DNA from: Oopsacas minuta
Lineage: Eukaryota > Porifera > Hexactinellida > Lyssacinosida > Leucopsacidae
NCBI GenBank assembly: GCA_024704765.1
Contig: JAKMXF010000329.1
Span: 62,001 to 126,000 of the forward strand
Direction of reading: 5' to 3'
Length of the DNA: 64,000 nucleotides
In this document: positions 47,120-58,389 of the stretch, piece by piece
How positions within the stretch are numbered: position 1 is the first letter of the stretch
How the letters are laid out: each line of letters begins with the position of its first letter
Notes under the pieces: generated by a model
Database searches by the model: none
What the model was told of the DNA's origin: nothing
The model's input: only the letters and a program-made list of their open reading frames with translations
Made by a program: the position numbers and the translations under genes

Positions 47120-50100
47120 TTAATTTCAAATTGCCATAATAGCTATAGTATTATAATAATTACAAGCGAACTTAAAATGCTTTCTGTCAATACTTCTATG
47201 TTTACTAATTTTTCACTTGTAATCTCATTTGTAAGATTATAAAATCCAGAATGTGTGTCTTGAAAAACGAATCCTTGGAGGTATGCTTCATTTCAGCAAC
47301 CGAAAAATGTGTCATAAAACTGCATTCAGTCATCTTTGTGGCTGTGCTGTGTCCAGAGTCCCTGATATAATCTCAACTGCAGAATCATCTGCGCAACAAA
47401 TATCCTGAACTTTGGACAAGCCAAAGCTATATTTCGCCGCTAAGGGGAGCCAAGTGAAAAGGCAGAGTCTGGGTCTGATTCCAAAAGCTACATTTGATAA
47501 GCGGGACTATTTAAATCAAGCTTGGAATTTGCATGGCTAATATCTAGTGCAAAAGCCGTACCACATCGGTCAGGAACTAATCAAGCGGATGCAACACGGA
47601 TGACAGAGTTTATGTGTGGGATGGAGCAAGCAGCGAAATTGGGAACGGTCCAATTGCCAGCAAGAACGGTTCGAAGAGGTTGGACGAATTGGGAAAGAAC
47701 ATCAAGGACCAGTTGATCATAGCCATAAAGAAGTGGTCTGTTAACAATCCAATTGGACAGAACTATTGACGTCGGGAGCGATCCTCAGCTAATAGTATAC
47801 CTCAGATATCAAGCTGAATGCAGGATCGGAGAAGATATGTTGTTCTGCAACCCGCTGGAAACAACAACTCGTTAACTCGACAATTCCAACATGTTGACAA
47901 GTGTTTTACATTGCTAAGAGATAGATTTGTACAGAACTGATTGCGTTGCAGTTTCTACTGACGGAGTTCAAGCTAGAGTTGGGATTCATAGGTGATTTGT
48001 TGCCTTAGTCAAGAGGGAAGCCCAATAATCATGTCCACATATTGTATGATTCACCGACAGGCATTGGAAGTGAACGCTTTGAGCCTGATCTGGAAGAATT
48101 AATGAAAGATGTACCTAAGATAATCAACTTCATCAAGGCAGAACCGCTAACCTGATTATTCCGCCAATTAGTGAAGAATCAGATTCTGAGTATTCCACCT
48201 TGCTCTTATACTGTGAGACCACGGTGGCTGTCAGGCTGGAGACTTTGGATATTGAGGACTAAAGTTGAAATTTTGCTGGCGGACAAGAAGCAATGCCTGG
48301 CCATCCAAGTTCAAGACAACAAATAGCTGTCTCTGTTGGCATATTTAGTGAACATTTTCAGGCACTTGAACGAAATCAATATGAATCTTCATGGTTCAAA
48401 CACAAATCATTTCTGTTAGCCAGAAAACTTGTGCATTTGAGACAAAACTAGAGGTTTGGAGAATGAGAGCTTGGGAAGGTAAGATGGCATCTCTCAGTCG
48501 TCTCACGAAGTATCTGGAAGAAGCCGAACGATCATTTGAGACTGTCAATGATGTAGTTCTTCACCACTTGAGCAAATTGAACCTGCGATTTGAATAATAC
48601 ATCCCCGGAGGAAGTTGAGTTAAACGAAAGCGTTGGCTGGGTTCTCAACCCGTTCAGATGTTCCTACAAAACCTGTCAGAAAAACCACATGGACTGACAG
48701 AGCAACTGCTTGAATTGCAAGCGGAAAGACTGGCTCAAGCAGATTATAAAGCTTTGGACCGCGAGGACCTCCAGGATGAGTTTGTGAGGTGGGCTTTCTG
48801 CATAAGAGGTGATAAAGACGAGTTCGCAACAGTGGCGCGCCAGTCTATACTGAGTGCGGGGGCAACTGCCCCCCCCTGACAAGAATCATACAACAGCTTA
48901 GGGTCGCATGGGTATTGTTCCATTGTACGAATTTTCATTAAGATGGTAGTAATAGAAAAACAGTACATTATGTAATACTATGATAATGAGAAATCAAAAA
49001 ATATAGTCTATTCTAACTTCAGGATAGGTAGGTAATTGAATTTCAGCTTACTTGAGTACTATACGCCTATTTTTCTCTTCGTACCTCCCGATTACCATAT
49101 CTATTTGGAGTTCATTAGTTCCTGTCTATTTATTACTAGTACAGCCATATCACTGCTTCGCTGTTCAGACACTGTACTTCTCAAATACGATTTGATTCTT
49201 CTGAGGACACTGAAACTCCTCACGCAAGAAGCACTTGTGATTGGCAAGGTAATGGCAATCTGTACTGCTCTTTGAATACGAAAGAAAATACTCCTGGGTG
49301 GCAGAAGAAAGTTGTATAGGAAAATGAGATCTGTTGGAAGATCACAGCCACCACACGGTACATATCTTCAAGAAGCAATATTTCAGAATTGAGAGGTTTA
49401 GCGTCATCCTCGATTGAGCCATAGTATCTACAGAAGTTAGTTATATCACTTACTTCTCCGAAGTTGTCGCTGCTAGGCGTAAGAGCTTTTACGCGGTGAA
49501 AGACGATCTGATTCTCCTCCTTTAGAAATATCCTGTATAACTCACCGCATACCCTCTCGCAAATAACATAGAATACTCTTATGCAGTAGTCATCTTTACT
49601 TATATAGTTACCTCCGGGAGAAACGGTATCCGCGCGATCACGACTAATGCATAGTTGAGAGATATCTGAGAGCTCGCATGAAGCGATAATCTTTACAGCT
49701 TCATCATAGATAGTGTCCCAAACAGTATCATTATTAGGGTAAAGAGGGCGATCTGTGAAGTTTTTCATGACTTTAATGCATTGCAAAGTCTCAGAAAGCG
49801 TTTCAGATTCCCTTGAGGCTTAACATTTGCAGCATTACATATATTTAAAACAAACCTCATGATAGACAGGTGAATAACGAAGCACGGGGTGATCTGGGAT
49901 AATAGTACCCTAGCGTTGTTACTTCTGTTACCAACTTCCTCTGCGAACTCATCAATCGCAGACATAATAGCCGGAAGTGTACACAAACCACTTCGGTTGC
50001 TTCGTGGCGACAGATCCATCGAGTATCGGACATACTTGGAATTTCTCTGGTTCTAGAGTTAGGCTGGAAAATTTCTGAGCTACTAAGTACCTCACATTTA

Positions 50101-50821
50101 CCACACTTGATGAGAGAAAGTTGTGGAGCAACTGTAGCACACCAAACATATCAGATATCCGCCCTACTCCAAGTGAAATATCCACCACTACAAGATTCAA
50201 TCTGTGTGCAAAACAGTGAATGTAGATCGCCCGGGGACATTTCTCTCTGATGCATTTCTGCACCCCAGTTGAGGTACCTGAAATTACAGACGCCCCGTCG
50301 TAACACTGGCGATACATAGGTCAAGTGACACACCATTGCTTTGAAGGGTCTCGATGATACACTGGTAGAGTCCATGGGGTGAAAAATCACTGCAAGCCTA
50401 AAGATATATTGAAACAAAATAAAATCTATCCTGAACGCGCACTGTTCCTATTTAAAATGACTAACATTGAAACCCTGGAAGATTTCCTTAATTATTCCTT
50501 CTTTCACATAGCGTATCATCACTGAGAGCTGCTCCACCTTTGAAAATCACGAGTTTCATCTGCCTGTATTGAAAAAACCCAGCAAATTCGATGTCACTAG
50601 CGATTCCTTCCGTGATCAGTGCCACAGCAGCTCGCATGATGTCGTCTTGAATGGAATGGTGAGTATACTTGGCGGAATTAGGACCATTAGAAAGGTAAGT
50701 ATAAACGATATGATCATACTCACTTATCAAATCTAAGAATGCAAGGAATTTCCGCTGTTTTTGCTCGGATTAGCTTCATCAAAAGTTTCTCTATGACCTC
50801 TCAAACCTATACCTAGCTTGG

Positions 50822-50848
50822 CACAGTGGCACGGCATGTGGAAATAGG
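50822..50848 (+). repeat. RAG1-like element A, 5' terminal signal (7-bp spacer)
   Basis: Heptamer CACAGTG at 50822-50828, 7-bp spacer GCACGGC, then ATGTGGAAATAGG at 50836-50848. Confidence 0.92.
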
Positions 50849-51437
50849 TGAAAAAATATAACCTCAAATTGCTTTATAGTGTTGATATTTGAATTCAGCA
50901 CCCCTACAAACCTCGGAAAACATTTGACATCTCTACAATAGACTTTCCATTTAGCTCCTACGTCTATTCCAATGAGAGCATAATTGAAATTCGAAAGATT
51001 GATTTATGGTTTCAATTTTCGGTCATGATGTAATTTTGAATAATATGCATTCTTCACGTCAAATAACTGCTATTTATAGTATACCAATCGAAAGCTCTTA
51101 TGTTGCTGAATAATAAATCACGTTAATCTTGGCTCCAATGAACAGATGGAATTTACTATTCTCATTTTAAACAAGCTTGTTCGTACAAGTGCAATAAATA
51201 GAAACACGTTTCATTAAAACTCTAGTACTTTTTTTGCCTTCACTTGCGGAACTTCCATTGCACTTTCCTAATAGCTCTTTTCGTCCTCTACAAAATACAC
51301 TTTAAATTATAGTGTCAGGAAGTGTCAACGATATTTTTTTTTGCGATTTTAAATATAATCCATTCACAATTATCTAATTTTTGGCCCATATAAATCATAA
51401 ATAATTGTTGTGGTTGTTTATTAGCACATTTTTCATT

Positions 51438-53600
51438 ATGAATAACGAAGATGCATACACGTTCTTAACTGCACAAAAGAATAAAACAATCACTTCTCTC
51501 GCGTCCTCGTTTATTGTCCTCAATTATTTGGAAGAAACAGAGCATGATACAGTTCGGAGAAAATTTTCGACCCTCAGAGAAGATAGGAGAGAATACCTGA
51601 AACGAGCCGATGTAACTACTTGGAATGCGATACCTTTTCATACACCACTTAAACACCCGAGATAGAGTACAGGTTATCAATGCTCGGATGAAGTCATGGT
51701 GATAGGGAGTGTTTCTTCTAGCCAATCAACCTCTGTTTTCGAAGAAGATTTTAGTAAGCCCACCCGTAAGCCTCTGAGGGAATTATCAACTAAAGGTCTT
51801 CGCAGCCGATTGTCCTCCTTACTAACACATCTTGAAAAGGTTGCTGTACAAGAGAATGTTTCCAGTAAAGAACTATCCTGTTACCTGATGATGCTATGTT
51901 CACAGACTGAATACGACTTTACTACTACCAAGTTCTGTAAAGAAATTATTGCTAAGGGAAGCTTCGGTCCAGTTTGCAATAAATTAACCTGCGATAAAGC
52001 TGCGTTCTTGATGGATTCTTTAGAAATTGGAAAGAAGAAATACATCGATTTAAGACGTTTCTTGCTTTCAGATGTCCAGCTTCCAGGTTACAATCGATTA
52101 GCTACCTATCGATCTCAAATTTGCTTGACTAATGACATCTTTTCAGTTGATCGAGAACATCGGGTAGGCATTGCTGTATCTTACAAAAAGCTTCTGACTC
52201 ATACAGTAAACAGAATATTGACTGCTTCTGCCAATGAAATTCCCAGCGCCAGCAATCCTAAAAGGATACGAATTTCAGATGGACTTGACGGTTCTGGCTC
52301 TCACCGGGTTTATCAGCAAGCGACTCACCCCAATATTTCAACAAAAAGTTTTATTTTATTCGGGTTTAAGGTGATTTCCATATCCGACACCGATAACAAA
52401 CTGATTTAGAAAAACCCTCTACCAAATTCTCCTTTCTCAATTAGACCCGTTGCGATACTAGCTCTACAGGAGAACGAAGACAATATTCGATATCTTATGG
52501 ATACACTAATCAATAAGGAGTCCACAGAGATAACGGAAAAGGCTTTAGAACTAACAAGCGGATTTTGTGAAGTTGAAATTCAACGTTCACAATTGGATGG
52601 CAAAATGGCTAAGATTATTAGTGGAGCTGGGGGAGCATGTTGCCAGTTCTGCACAGCGACATTCAAACAAATCCATGATCCGGATATCGTAAAAGACGGT
52701 TTTCCAATTAATCGATCCATCACAGACCTGAAAGTATTATTTGATGAAGTTAACGAAGAGGAGTTTCTATCATTATCTTCTGACAACAGATTCAACGTTA
52801 CACACAGACCAATATCTGACTTAGAAATCATACCCAGTTCGCCTTTGCATGCATATCTCCGATGTTTTGGCTGGTTTTTACATCTAATTAGCCATTTGCA
52901 CGCAGGAGTATTTAAGTGGTCACCAACTTCTAAGAGAGTCTCAGATGCTAAAACTTTCGTTACAAGTTTAATTAAAGACAATCTCAATATTATTATTGAC
53001 ATCCCTTCAACACAAGGTGGCACAACGACTACTGGTAATGTGGTAAGACGATGCTTGATAAGAAAGGATGACAACGATCAAGATTTCCTCTACTGGGTTT
53101 TGACAGTGATCCCGTCTGAGTTCAAGTCCCACATAATTGAAATTCACACATGCTTAGGAGCAATCCTACGCGTCTATAATAGCAGCAGAAGAGTGGATAC
53201 AGAAGAACTAGCGCTTGTTTGCAGTAATATCTACCAGTCAATTCTCTGTGCATTTCCTTGGGCTAATGTTTCCCCGACGTTACACAAACTGTTAGCACAT
53301 GCACCGGAAATCATCTCAACGTTTAATGATGGACATGGGCTAGAGAACTTATCTGAAGAAGGACTAGAGGCTTCTAACAAATATATTCGGAGATACAGAG
53401 ATCGTCTTGCTCGCAAGTTTTCATTTGAAGAAAATTTAAAGGATGTATTTGTTCGATTGATTTCTCACAGTGATCCCATGCTGTTAATGAATCGCAAGTT
53501 TTCTATTCCAAGGCCTCCATCTAGCCAAGGACTTAAAAGTAGCCAAGATATTTTAGTGAACACCCTTATTCGTGATCATGAAGATCATAATGATGATTAA
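51438..53600 (+). pseudogene. RAG1-like transposase, element A; one frame of 720 codons with only two TAG stops
   Basis: From ATG 51438 (MNNEDAYTFLT) to TAA 53600 a single frame is interrupted only by TAG at 51663 and 52407; the second stands before KNPLPNSPFSIRP. Residues matching the RAG1 core: Asp281 in ISDGLDGSGSHR (RAG1 Asp600), Asp387 in QLDGKMAKIISGAGG (Asp708), Cys402/Cys405 in CQFC (zinc Cys727/730), His616/His621 in LHKLLAH (zinc His937/942, same spacing), and Glu644 in LSEEGLEASNKYIRRYRDR (Glu962). In RAG1 these residues nick DNA at the heptamer and form hairpins. No RING finger is seen. Two point mutations separate it from an open gene, so it is young. Confidence 0.88.
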
Positions 53601-53784
53601 AAGTAAACCTCTCAATCGATTAATAGAAAATTTGGAGAATTTTCACACCTCAGATAGGTGACAATGACGTCATAACTTTGTCACCTGAAGGGATAGAGAA
53701 AAAATAAGTATCCCATTCGATTCGTTGGGCTCGAAAACCTATATGACAATAATACATTTTGAGGACCTATGTGCCATCAAAATG

Positions 53785-53820
53785 CCTATTTCCACATTCT
53801 AACCATTTCGTGCCACTGTG
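53785..53820 (-). repeat. RAG1-like element A, 3' terminal signal (16-bp spacer)
   Basis: On the minus strand from 53820: CACAGTG, 16-bp spacer, then ATGTGGAAATAGG (53797-53785), identical to the block at the 5' end. Confidence 0.92.
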
Positions 53821-54930
53821 CTTGGCGCACTTCAAAACAACCTAAAATTAAAGTTAAATTGTGAAATTGTGTAGGAATAAATACAGTAACTGAAACTTAC
53901 CTTAATTATGCAACTTAGGTAGTGTCTGTTTTCCTTTACGAGTTTAGCGTGCTCTGAATCAAGTTTTGACACAATTGAGGAGCCTCTTCACATGCTTAAA
54001 TCCCACCCACTTGGGTATTGCAAACTTATGGGGCTCGCATTCTCCATGATCTCTTTTTTCTGACCCCTTTTCAAAATTTGACATACCTATAGACCAAAAT
54101 ACTGTCTGCGTGGAGAGGCCAAAGTGGCGGTAGGGGAAACAGGAGAGAGCGTTTCGATTCTGTGGGTATCCCAGCCAATTATGTTTTTCATACCAGGTGG
54201 GCTGAACATACGACCATCTGTGGTAGGGAAATTATCTAGAATTGGTTGCATTGGTTGGCAATCTGGATCCTGGCTAAGGTCATCTTGCCCAGGAGGCTTA
54301 TTAATGCACATCCTCTTATTGAAGGTAGGGCCGAAAAAGTTCGCCATAAGTAAAATTTAAATATTCTAGAGTATTCAGGTGTCAAAATATTAATATGCAT
54401 ATCTAGCGCATTAATATATATCTTAAATCTGTGAATTAGCACTTTGGTGCCATATTTTTTCGTTGGATTATTCAAGGGGAATTTCTTAAACAAATTTCAT
54501 TAAAAATATTGTGAGTGGGGACTATAAATTTTTATTCATTATTTTTGGGGACGTTAAATCTAAATCTATATGTAAGTATTGTTACTACTCAGAAAATTAG
54601 AACAGTAGAGCCTTGCCTGTCGGGTGGCCCGTATGTATCTCTATTCTAAACTAGGTTGCCCCCCTCTTGGTTGTTCAGCTCCCCTTGTGTCCCCAGGAGA
54701 AATGAAGCAAGCGCCGCCCCTGGTTCGCGAAACAAACTCAATCCAGAAAGCGATATTTGATGTGCACTCTCACAATACAAGCCGTAGTTTGAAGAAAGTA
54801 TTCAGCGTAGCAAGTGTGTTTCATCCATTGGAGACCAACTATGCAAAGTTTATGATTAAACCCAATAAATTTTTCATGTTGAATATGAAATACTTTCTCT
54901 CTTTATCATGTTTTATTAATATAGGGTAAT

Positions 54931-55985
54931 ACCTGTAGGTTTGGGTGACAGTGATACGCGGAGTTGTTGAAATGGGATATTAGTCAAACCTAATTCCCGA
55001 CCACTGCACTAAGGGAATGGCAGTCAATATAAATGGAATATCTTGGCACAATTCATTTGCAATTGATATTTGACAATACACTCACCCTATAGCCACAAAT
55101 CATTTCTAGGAAAAAATGCCATCATCTGCTTGCTTACTTAGCAATTATATCAAAGAAATGCTTCAAAAGTACAATGAAATGTACCTGTCACAGAAATCTT
55201 TAATTGAAATTCTTCCTTCTAATCCAAAGGAGCTAAAAATTCACAATGAAACAGGTCAATGTTGAAAAACGGAAGAAAAGCAACTCTGTTGACCAGAAAC
55301 ATGCAAACTTTCTTTGCCATCATACCCAATACACCTATTCAAATATAGCATATACAGAGTAGTGGATTTGATTGATATTTCATCCAAATCCAAATCAAAT
55401 CCAAATCAAATCCAAATCGAATCACTCGGTAAGATGAATTTCCGGATATAAATAATCGAGCCCTGTCCTGATATACGTAATACGAAAGTCTACTGCAAGT
55501 ACTCATGTGCGATAATAATGCTTACAGGCTGTGGTACACTAATAAATTTTTGGGTTACCCTGTTCCCATGTCAATAATTATGCGACGGTGTAGTTTATTT
55601 TATGGACAGATCCTAGCAACGGATGAAATATATGGGTACTTAAAGTATATCTATTATCATTATATCCATTATGTATGTATTTCTAGGTTTGAAGATATGT
55701 TTAATCAATGACATTATCAAAATGAATGATTGATTATAAATATCAAGCTTATTTCTACCTAAATTGCCAATGAGGATTGAAAATTGAAAACAATCTGATT
55801 GTGGGAATACTGTTGTGTGTGCTGCGCGAATAACCCCAATGGAAGAGTTTGGAAATAGTTGCGTGCTCTGGATGCAAAGACTCAGAAATTGTTGTTCTAT
55901 TCACAATTCTGGTTCATACTGAGTGTATAGAACTCGCCGTGGACCACGAGAAGAAATAATTTCTGGAATACGCCCATATTGCTCT
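54931..55985. other. intergenic stretch with a (AAATCC)n microsatellite
   Basis: At about 55383-55425 the hexamer AAATCC/AAATCA is repeated six or seven times. No gene is recognised in the rest. Confidence 0.5.
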
Positions 55986-55989
55986 CTGA

Positions 55990-56670
55990 TAATTAAATTC
56001 TTTGATACTTAATGATGACAAAACTGAAGTACTACATATTCAATGGTGATCCAAGTACGCTAACTAATATAATTCATTATTTTATGGTCTCCAGAATCAT
56101 TGAAGAAAGTAAAACAGGTTCAAAACGCAGCAGCACGTGTGGATATTCGTACGTACATATCTCCTGCTTTAAATTTCTACGTTGGCTCTCCAATAAAGGA
56201 GAATACTAGCTACAAAAACTAACTGCAAGCTTTCAAAGTGGTAGAAGGTATATCTCAAGTATATCTGTCAGATATAATTGTTGTAACTCTCCAAAGCGAT
56301 ACATACATTCCTGTGATTTACTCCTTCTGACCATTCCAATGACTTATCGCAGAAATGGCGATAGAACTAGCTGGAAATTAGCCCTATGCTTTGGGATCAA
56401 ATAATTTGTGAAATACGGTCTTAATTGACCCTTGAATCTTTCAAAAGTAACCTTAAAACATCTTTTCAGACAAGCTTATGGAATGACTTTAAATCTAAAT
56501 CTAATGAGTTTGTTTCCTTGAAAATTGTACTCATTCATAAAGTGTTGTATATATTCCAATCTCATCTAATTGTTAGTTCTGGAATAGGAACAGGCAAGTG
56601 TTTCCGTCCTGGATCTCTATTATTAGTATTATTATGTATTATATTCAATCGATACAAATAAAACAATTAA
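55990..56670 (+). pseudogene. LINE 3' end fragment (CR1/L2-like)
   Basis: Broken frames show NDDKTEVLHI (56010-56040), VKKVQNAAARVDIRTYISPAL (about 56110-56170) and, near 56430-56480, LKHLFRQAYG, in the order found at the C-terminus of CR1/L2-type reverse transcriptases (KTEVLxI, QNxAAR, FKxxLKTHLFxxAY). It is followed by repeat R, which may be the LINE 3' untranslated region. Confidence 0.6.
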
Positions 56671-56689
56671 TCTGTATATTTATATATGT

Positions 56690-57000
56690 TTGTATGTCCA
56701 AAATTGATTCAAGAAACTGGAGGACCCGGGGCTGATTTTTGGCAGACAGGGGTATTTTGGGCCTGGCTTGGACAAGTTCGAGTCTTGGACGAAAAGTCAC
56801 ACATATGATGAAATTATGACGTCATTGCAAACCTTGTAGATTTTCGAAAAAATCACATTATTAAACACTACTCAGCCAATGTACATGATAGAAGTTTGAA
56901 TTTACATCACAGGTACCCTTCAATGTGACAAATGGCCTCAACATCTTGAATCTGACCACAAGCTAACTAATCATGGGATTATTACATCATCATGACTAAA
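56690..57000 (+). repeat. dispersed repeat R, copy 3 (uninterrupted)
   Basis: It contains both the left part shared with 14080-14263 and the right part shared with 3890-4033, continuous across ACATGATAGAAGTTTG. It therefore shows the target site before hAT-G inserted. Confidence 0.65.
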
Positions 57001-58354
57001 TGCATAGAACCAATACTATAGAACCCAGGGGTACGTATTTTCGAAAATTATCAACGATGCAAAGGTCGACAACATAAGTAATATCATAATAACTGAGTAT
57101 TGGTAGTTTTTCGTACTCCTGGGCTCTTTACTCTTTGAAATGAATACACTTCACACAAAATATTCAATTCAATATGATTACATGTTATTTTATTTCAGGG
57201 GTATTGTGACATTTACAGAATTGGAACCATTTCAAAATTTCGCATTCATATTTTACCTAGGATTAACTCGAAAATCCGAGAGGCCAAAATTTGACAGACC
57301 GATGAACGGTCAAATCAATAGGTCATGTGCCGTCAAGACATTCGTCACCTATCTTTGAGATATATTAGTTCAATTGGTCATAGAGTTATCACATTAATTT
57401 GTTACAGTTCTTCTCAATCAATTAGGAACAAAAATTCAACAAGTTTATATACAAGATATGTATTTCTGTGAACAGCTACATGTATACGAATTGTTATGAC
57501 AATATAAAATGTGTATATTATTGTATATTCTATTTTCGAGCTAAAATTTTTGCTAATGTTAAATTTTAGAATGATACACGCTATAATTATGCAAATTCCT
57601 AACCACCAGCTTTTGGTTCAATACCCCGCCAAAAAAGGTAAGTTGTGTTGATTAGGGGTTTGCAGCACTGCTTAAAAGCTTATCATTATTAATTTTCGTT
57701 TTGAGGCTGTATTGACGGGTGCCATGGGCTGCACATTGGACACCCTTGATAAGGACTAATATATTCAAGGGTGCGAGGCAGATTATAGGTAGCGAGAGCG
57801 GAATATGCTCCCTTATCCCTCGCAATCTCATACAGAAGAAATAGCCTAATTGCTGATTGGCTCACCATTATATGTTGCAGGATTGAGTTTGTATACGTTG
57901 TGTTTTTGCAGGATTACAAAAAACCAGGAGGAAATCAGTAGGTTCAGTAATTGGAAGTGTAACTCGATTAACTTTAGAATACATGGGTTTACACCGAAAT
58001 TCCAGACGTGTTGAATGATGTTTCATGCATTCGGTTCTGGCGGATTAACCTGGAATACTACAAAACAATCATCAATATCATTCGCTCCTCGTTTTAAGAA
58101 ACAAAGTCAAACCTTTGGGGTCAGCATACGAAATTATTGATATGCTATGATTTAACATGTATATAGGCCCTGCTACCAAACCTGGGGGTCCAAATCCCAC
58201 GGATACCTAAACTTGCCCTAATAATCAACACGTTATGTGAAGTAAGGAGAGAAAGTTAATCAAAAAGCAAGTTTCATCTAATGCACAAAATGATGAGAAT
58301 ATCTCCAGAAAGTAAAATAAATACTAAATCCATGGTGGAAGAATAGAATGATAT
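57001..58354. other. intergenic stretch without recognisable gene
   Basis: Short reading frames only. Nothing with a conserved motif or terminal repeat was seen. Confidence 0.45.
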
Positions 58355-58360
58355 TTTATT
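58355..58360 (-). promoter_or_regulatory. poly(A) signal of the Ste24-like gene
   Basis: AATAAA on the minus strand, about 30 bp after the stop codon at 58390. Confidence 0.6.
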
Positions 58361-58389
58361 ATCTGAAATTAAAAAATGGTTAAATTGGA

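Larger units (their letters stand above)
50822..53820 (+). mobile_element. RAG1-like transposon A (2999 bp), perfect 5-bp target duplication
   Basis: Both ends start with the heptamer CACAGTG, followed by GCACG. A perfect GC-rich 5-bp duplication CTTGG lies outside (50817-50821 and 53821-53825), the size made by Transib and RAG transposition. A 13-bp block ATGTGGAAATAGG occurs at positions 15-27 of the 5' end and 24-36 of the 3' end. The element sits in the hAT-C coding sequence; removing it with one CTTGG joins the hAT frame without a gap. The only gene is RAG1-like; there is a 616-bp 5' leader, a 220-bp 3' tail, and no RAG2-like (kelch) gene. Confidence 0.95.
49130..54347 (-). pseudogene. 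hAT-C transposase pseudogene (ZMYM1-like), with an intron, split by RAG1-like element A
   Basis: From 54347 the N-terminus has QPILDNFPTTDGRMF, then in a shifted frame WYEKHNWLGYPQNRNALSCF (TTF finger). DSEHAKLVKENRHYLSCIIK ends at a donor (AAGGTAAGT, near 53901); an intron of about 60 bp ends TTTTAG, and VVLKCAK follows up to the CTTGG site at 53821. Beyond the RAG1-like element the same frame continues LGIGLRGHRETFDEANPSKN, then YLSNGPNSAKYTHHSIQDDI, YRQCYDGASVISGTSTGVQK, IHCFAHRLNLVVVD and, near 49230-49150, the RSFSVLRRIKSYLRSTVSEQR dimerisation end. Frameshifts near 50490, 50150 and 49250 disable it. Confidence 0.83.
48830..54722 (-). mobile_element. hAT-C (ZMYM1-like), hosting RAG1-like element A
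   Basis: The ends are CAGTGGCGCGCC (48830) and, inverted from 54722, CAGGGGCGGCGC. The 8-bp duplication GTTCGCAA (48822-48829) / GTTCGCGA (54723-54730) matches at 7 of 8 and lies in the coding part of hAT-D. Subtracting RAG1-like element A (2999 bp plus 5), the element is about 2.9 kb. Confidence 0.85.
47500..54930 (+). pseudogene. hAT-D transposase (FAM200/ZBED5-like), split by hAT-C
   Basis: Left part (47500-48829): MTEFMCGMEQAAKLGTVQLP, then a TVRR motif, IQLDRTIDVGSDPQLIVYLR, MLFCNPLETTT, STDGVQARVG, MIHRQALEVNALSL, PRWLSGWRLW and an open stretch (48391-48597; LSRLTKYLEEAERSFETVND). Right part resumes at 54723 beyond hAT-C. This is the core of FAM200A/SCAND3-type hAT proteins. Many stops and frame changes make it a relic. 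Its own terminal repeats were not found. It is the outermost layer of a three-level nest. Confidence 0.7.

Noticed and set aside
52800-52920. SSPLHAYL as the second catalytic site of the RAG1-like protein (no Asp, so an inactive enzyme)
   Set aside because: In RAG1 the second Asp precedes the C-x2-C pair; the matching place here is QLDGKM just before CQFC, where Asp is present in both copies.
51438-53600. UAG recoding in this organism, since both stops in element A are TAG
   Set aside because: TAG, TGA and TAA all occur as disabling stops in neighbouring relics, and the Ste24-like gene uses no in-frame TAG; two point mutations are enough.
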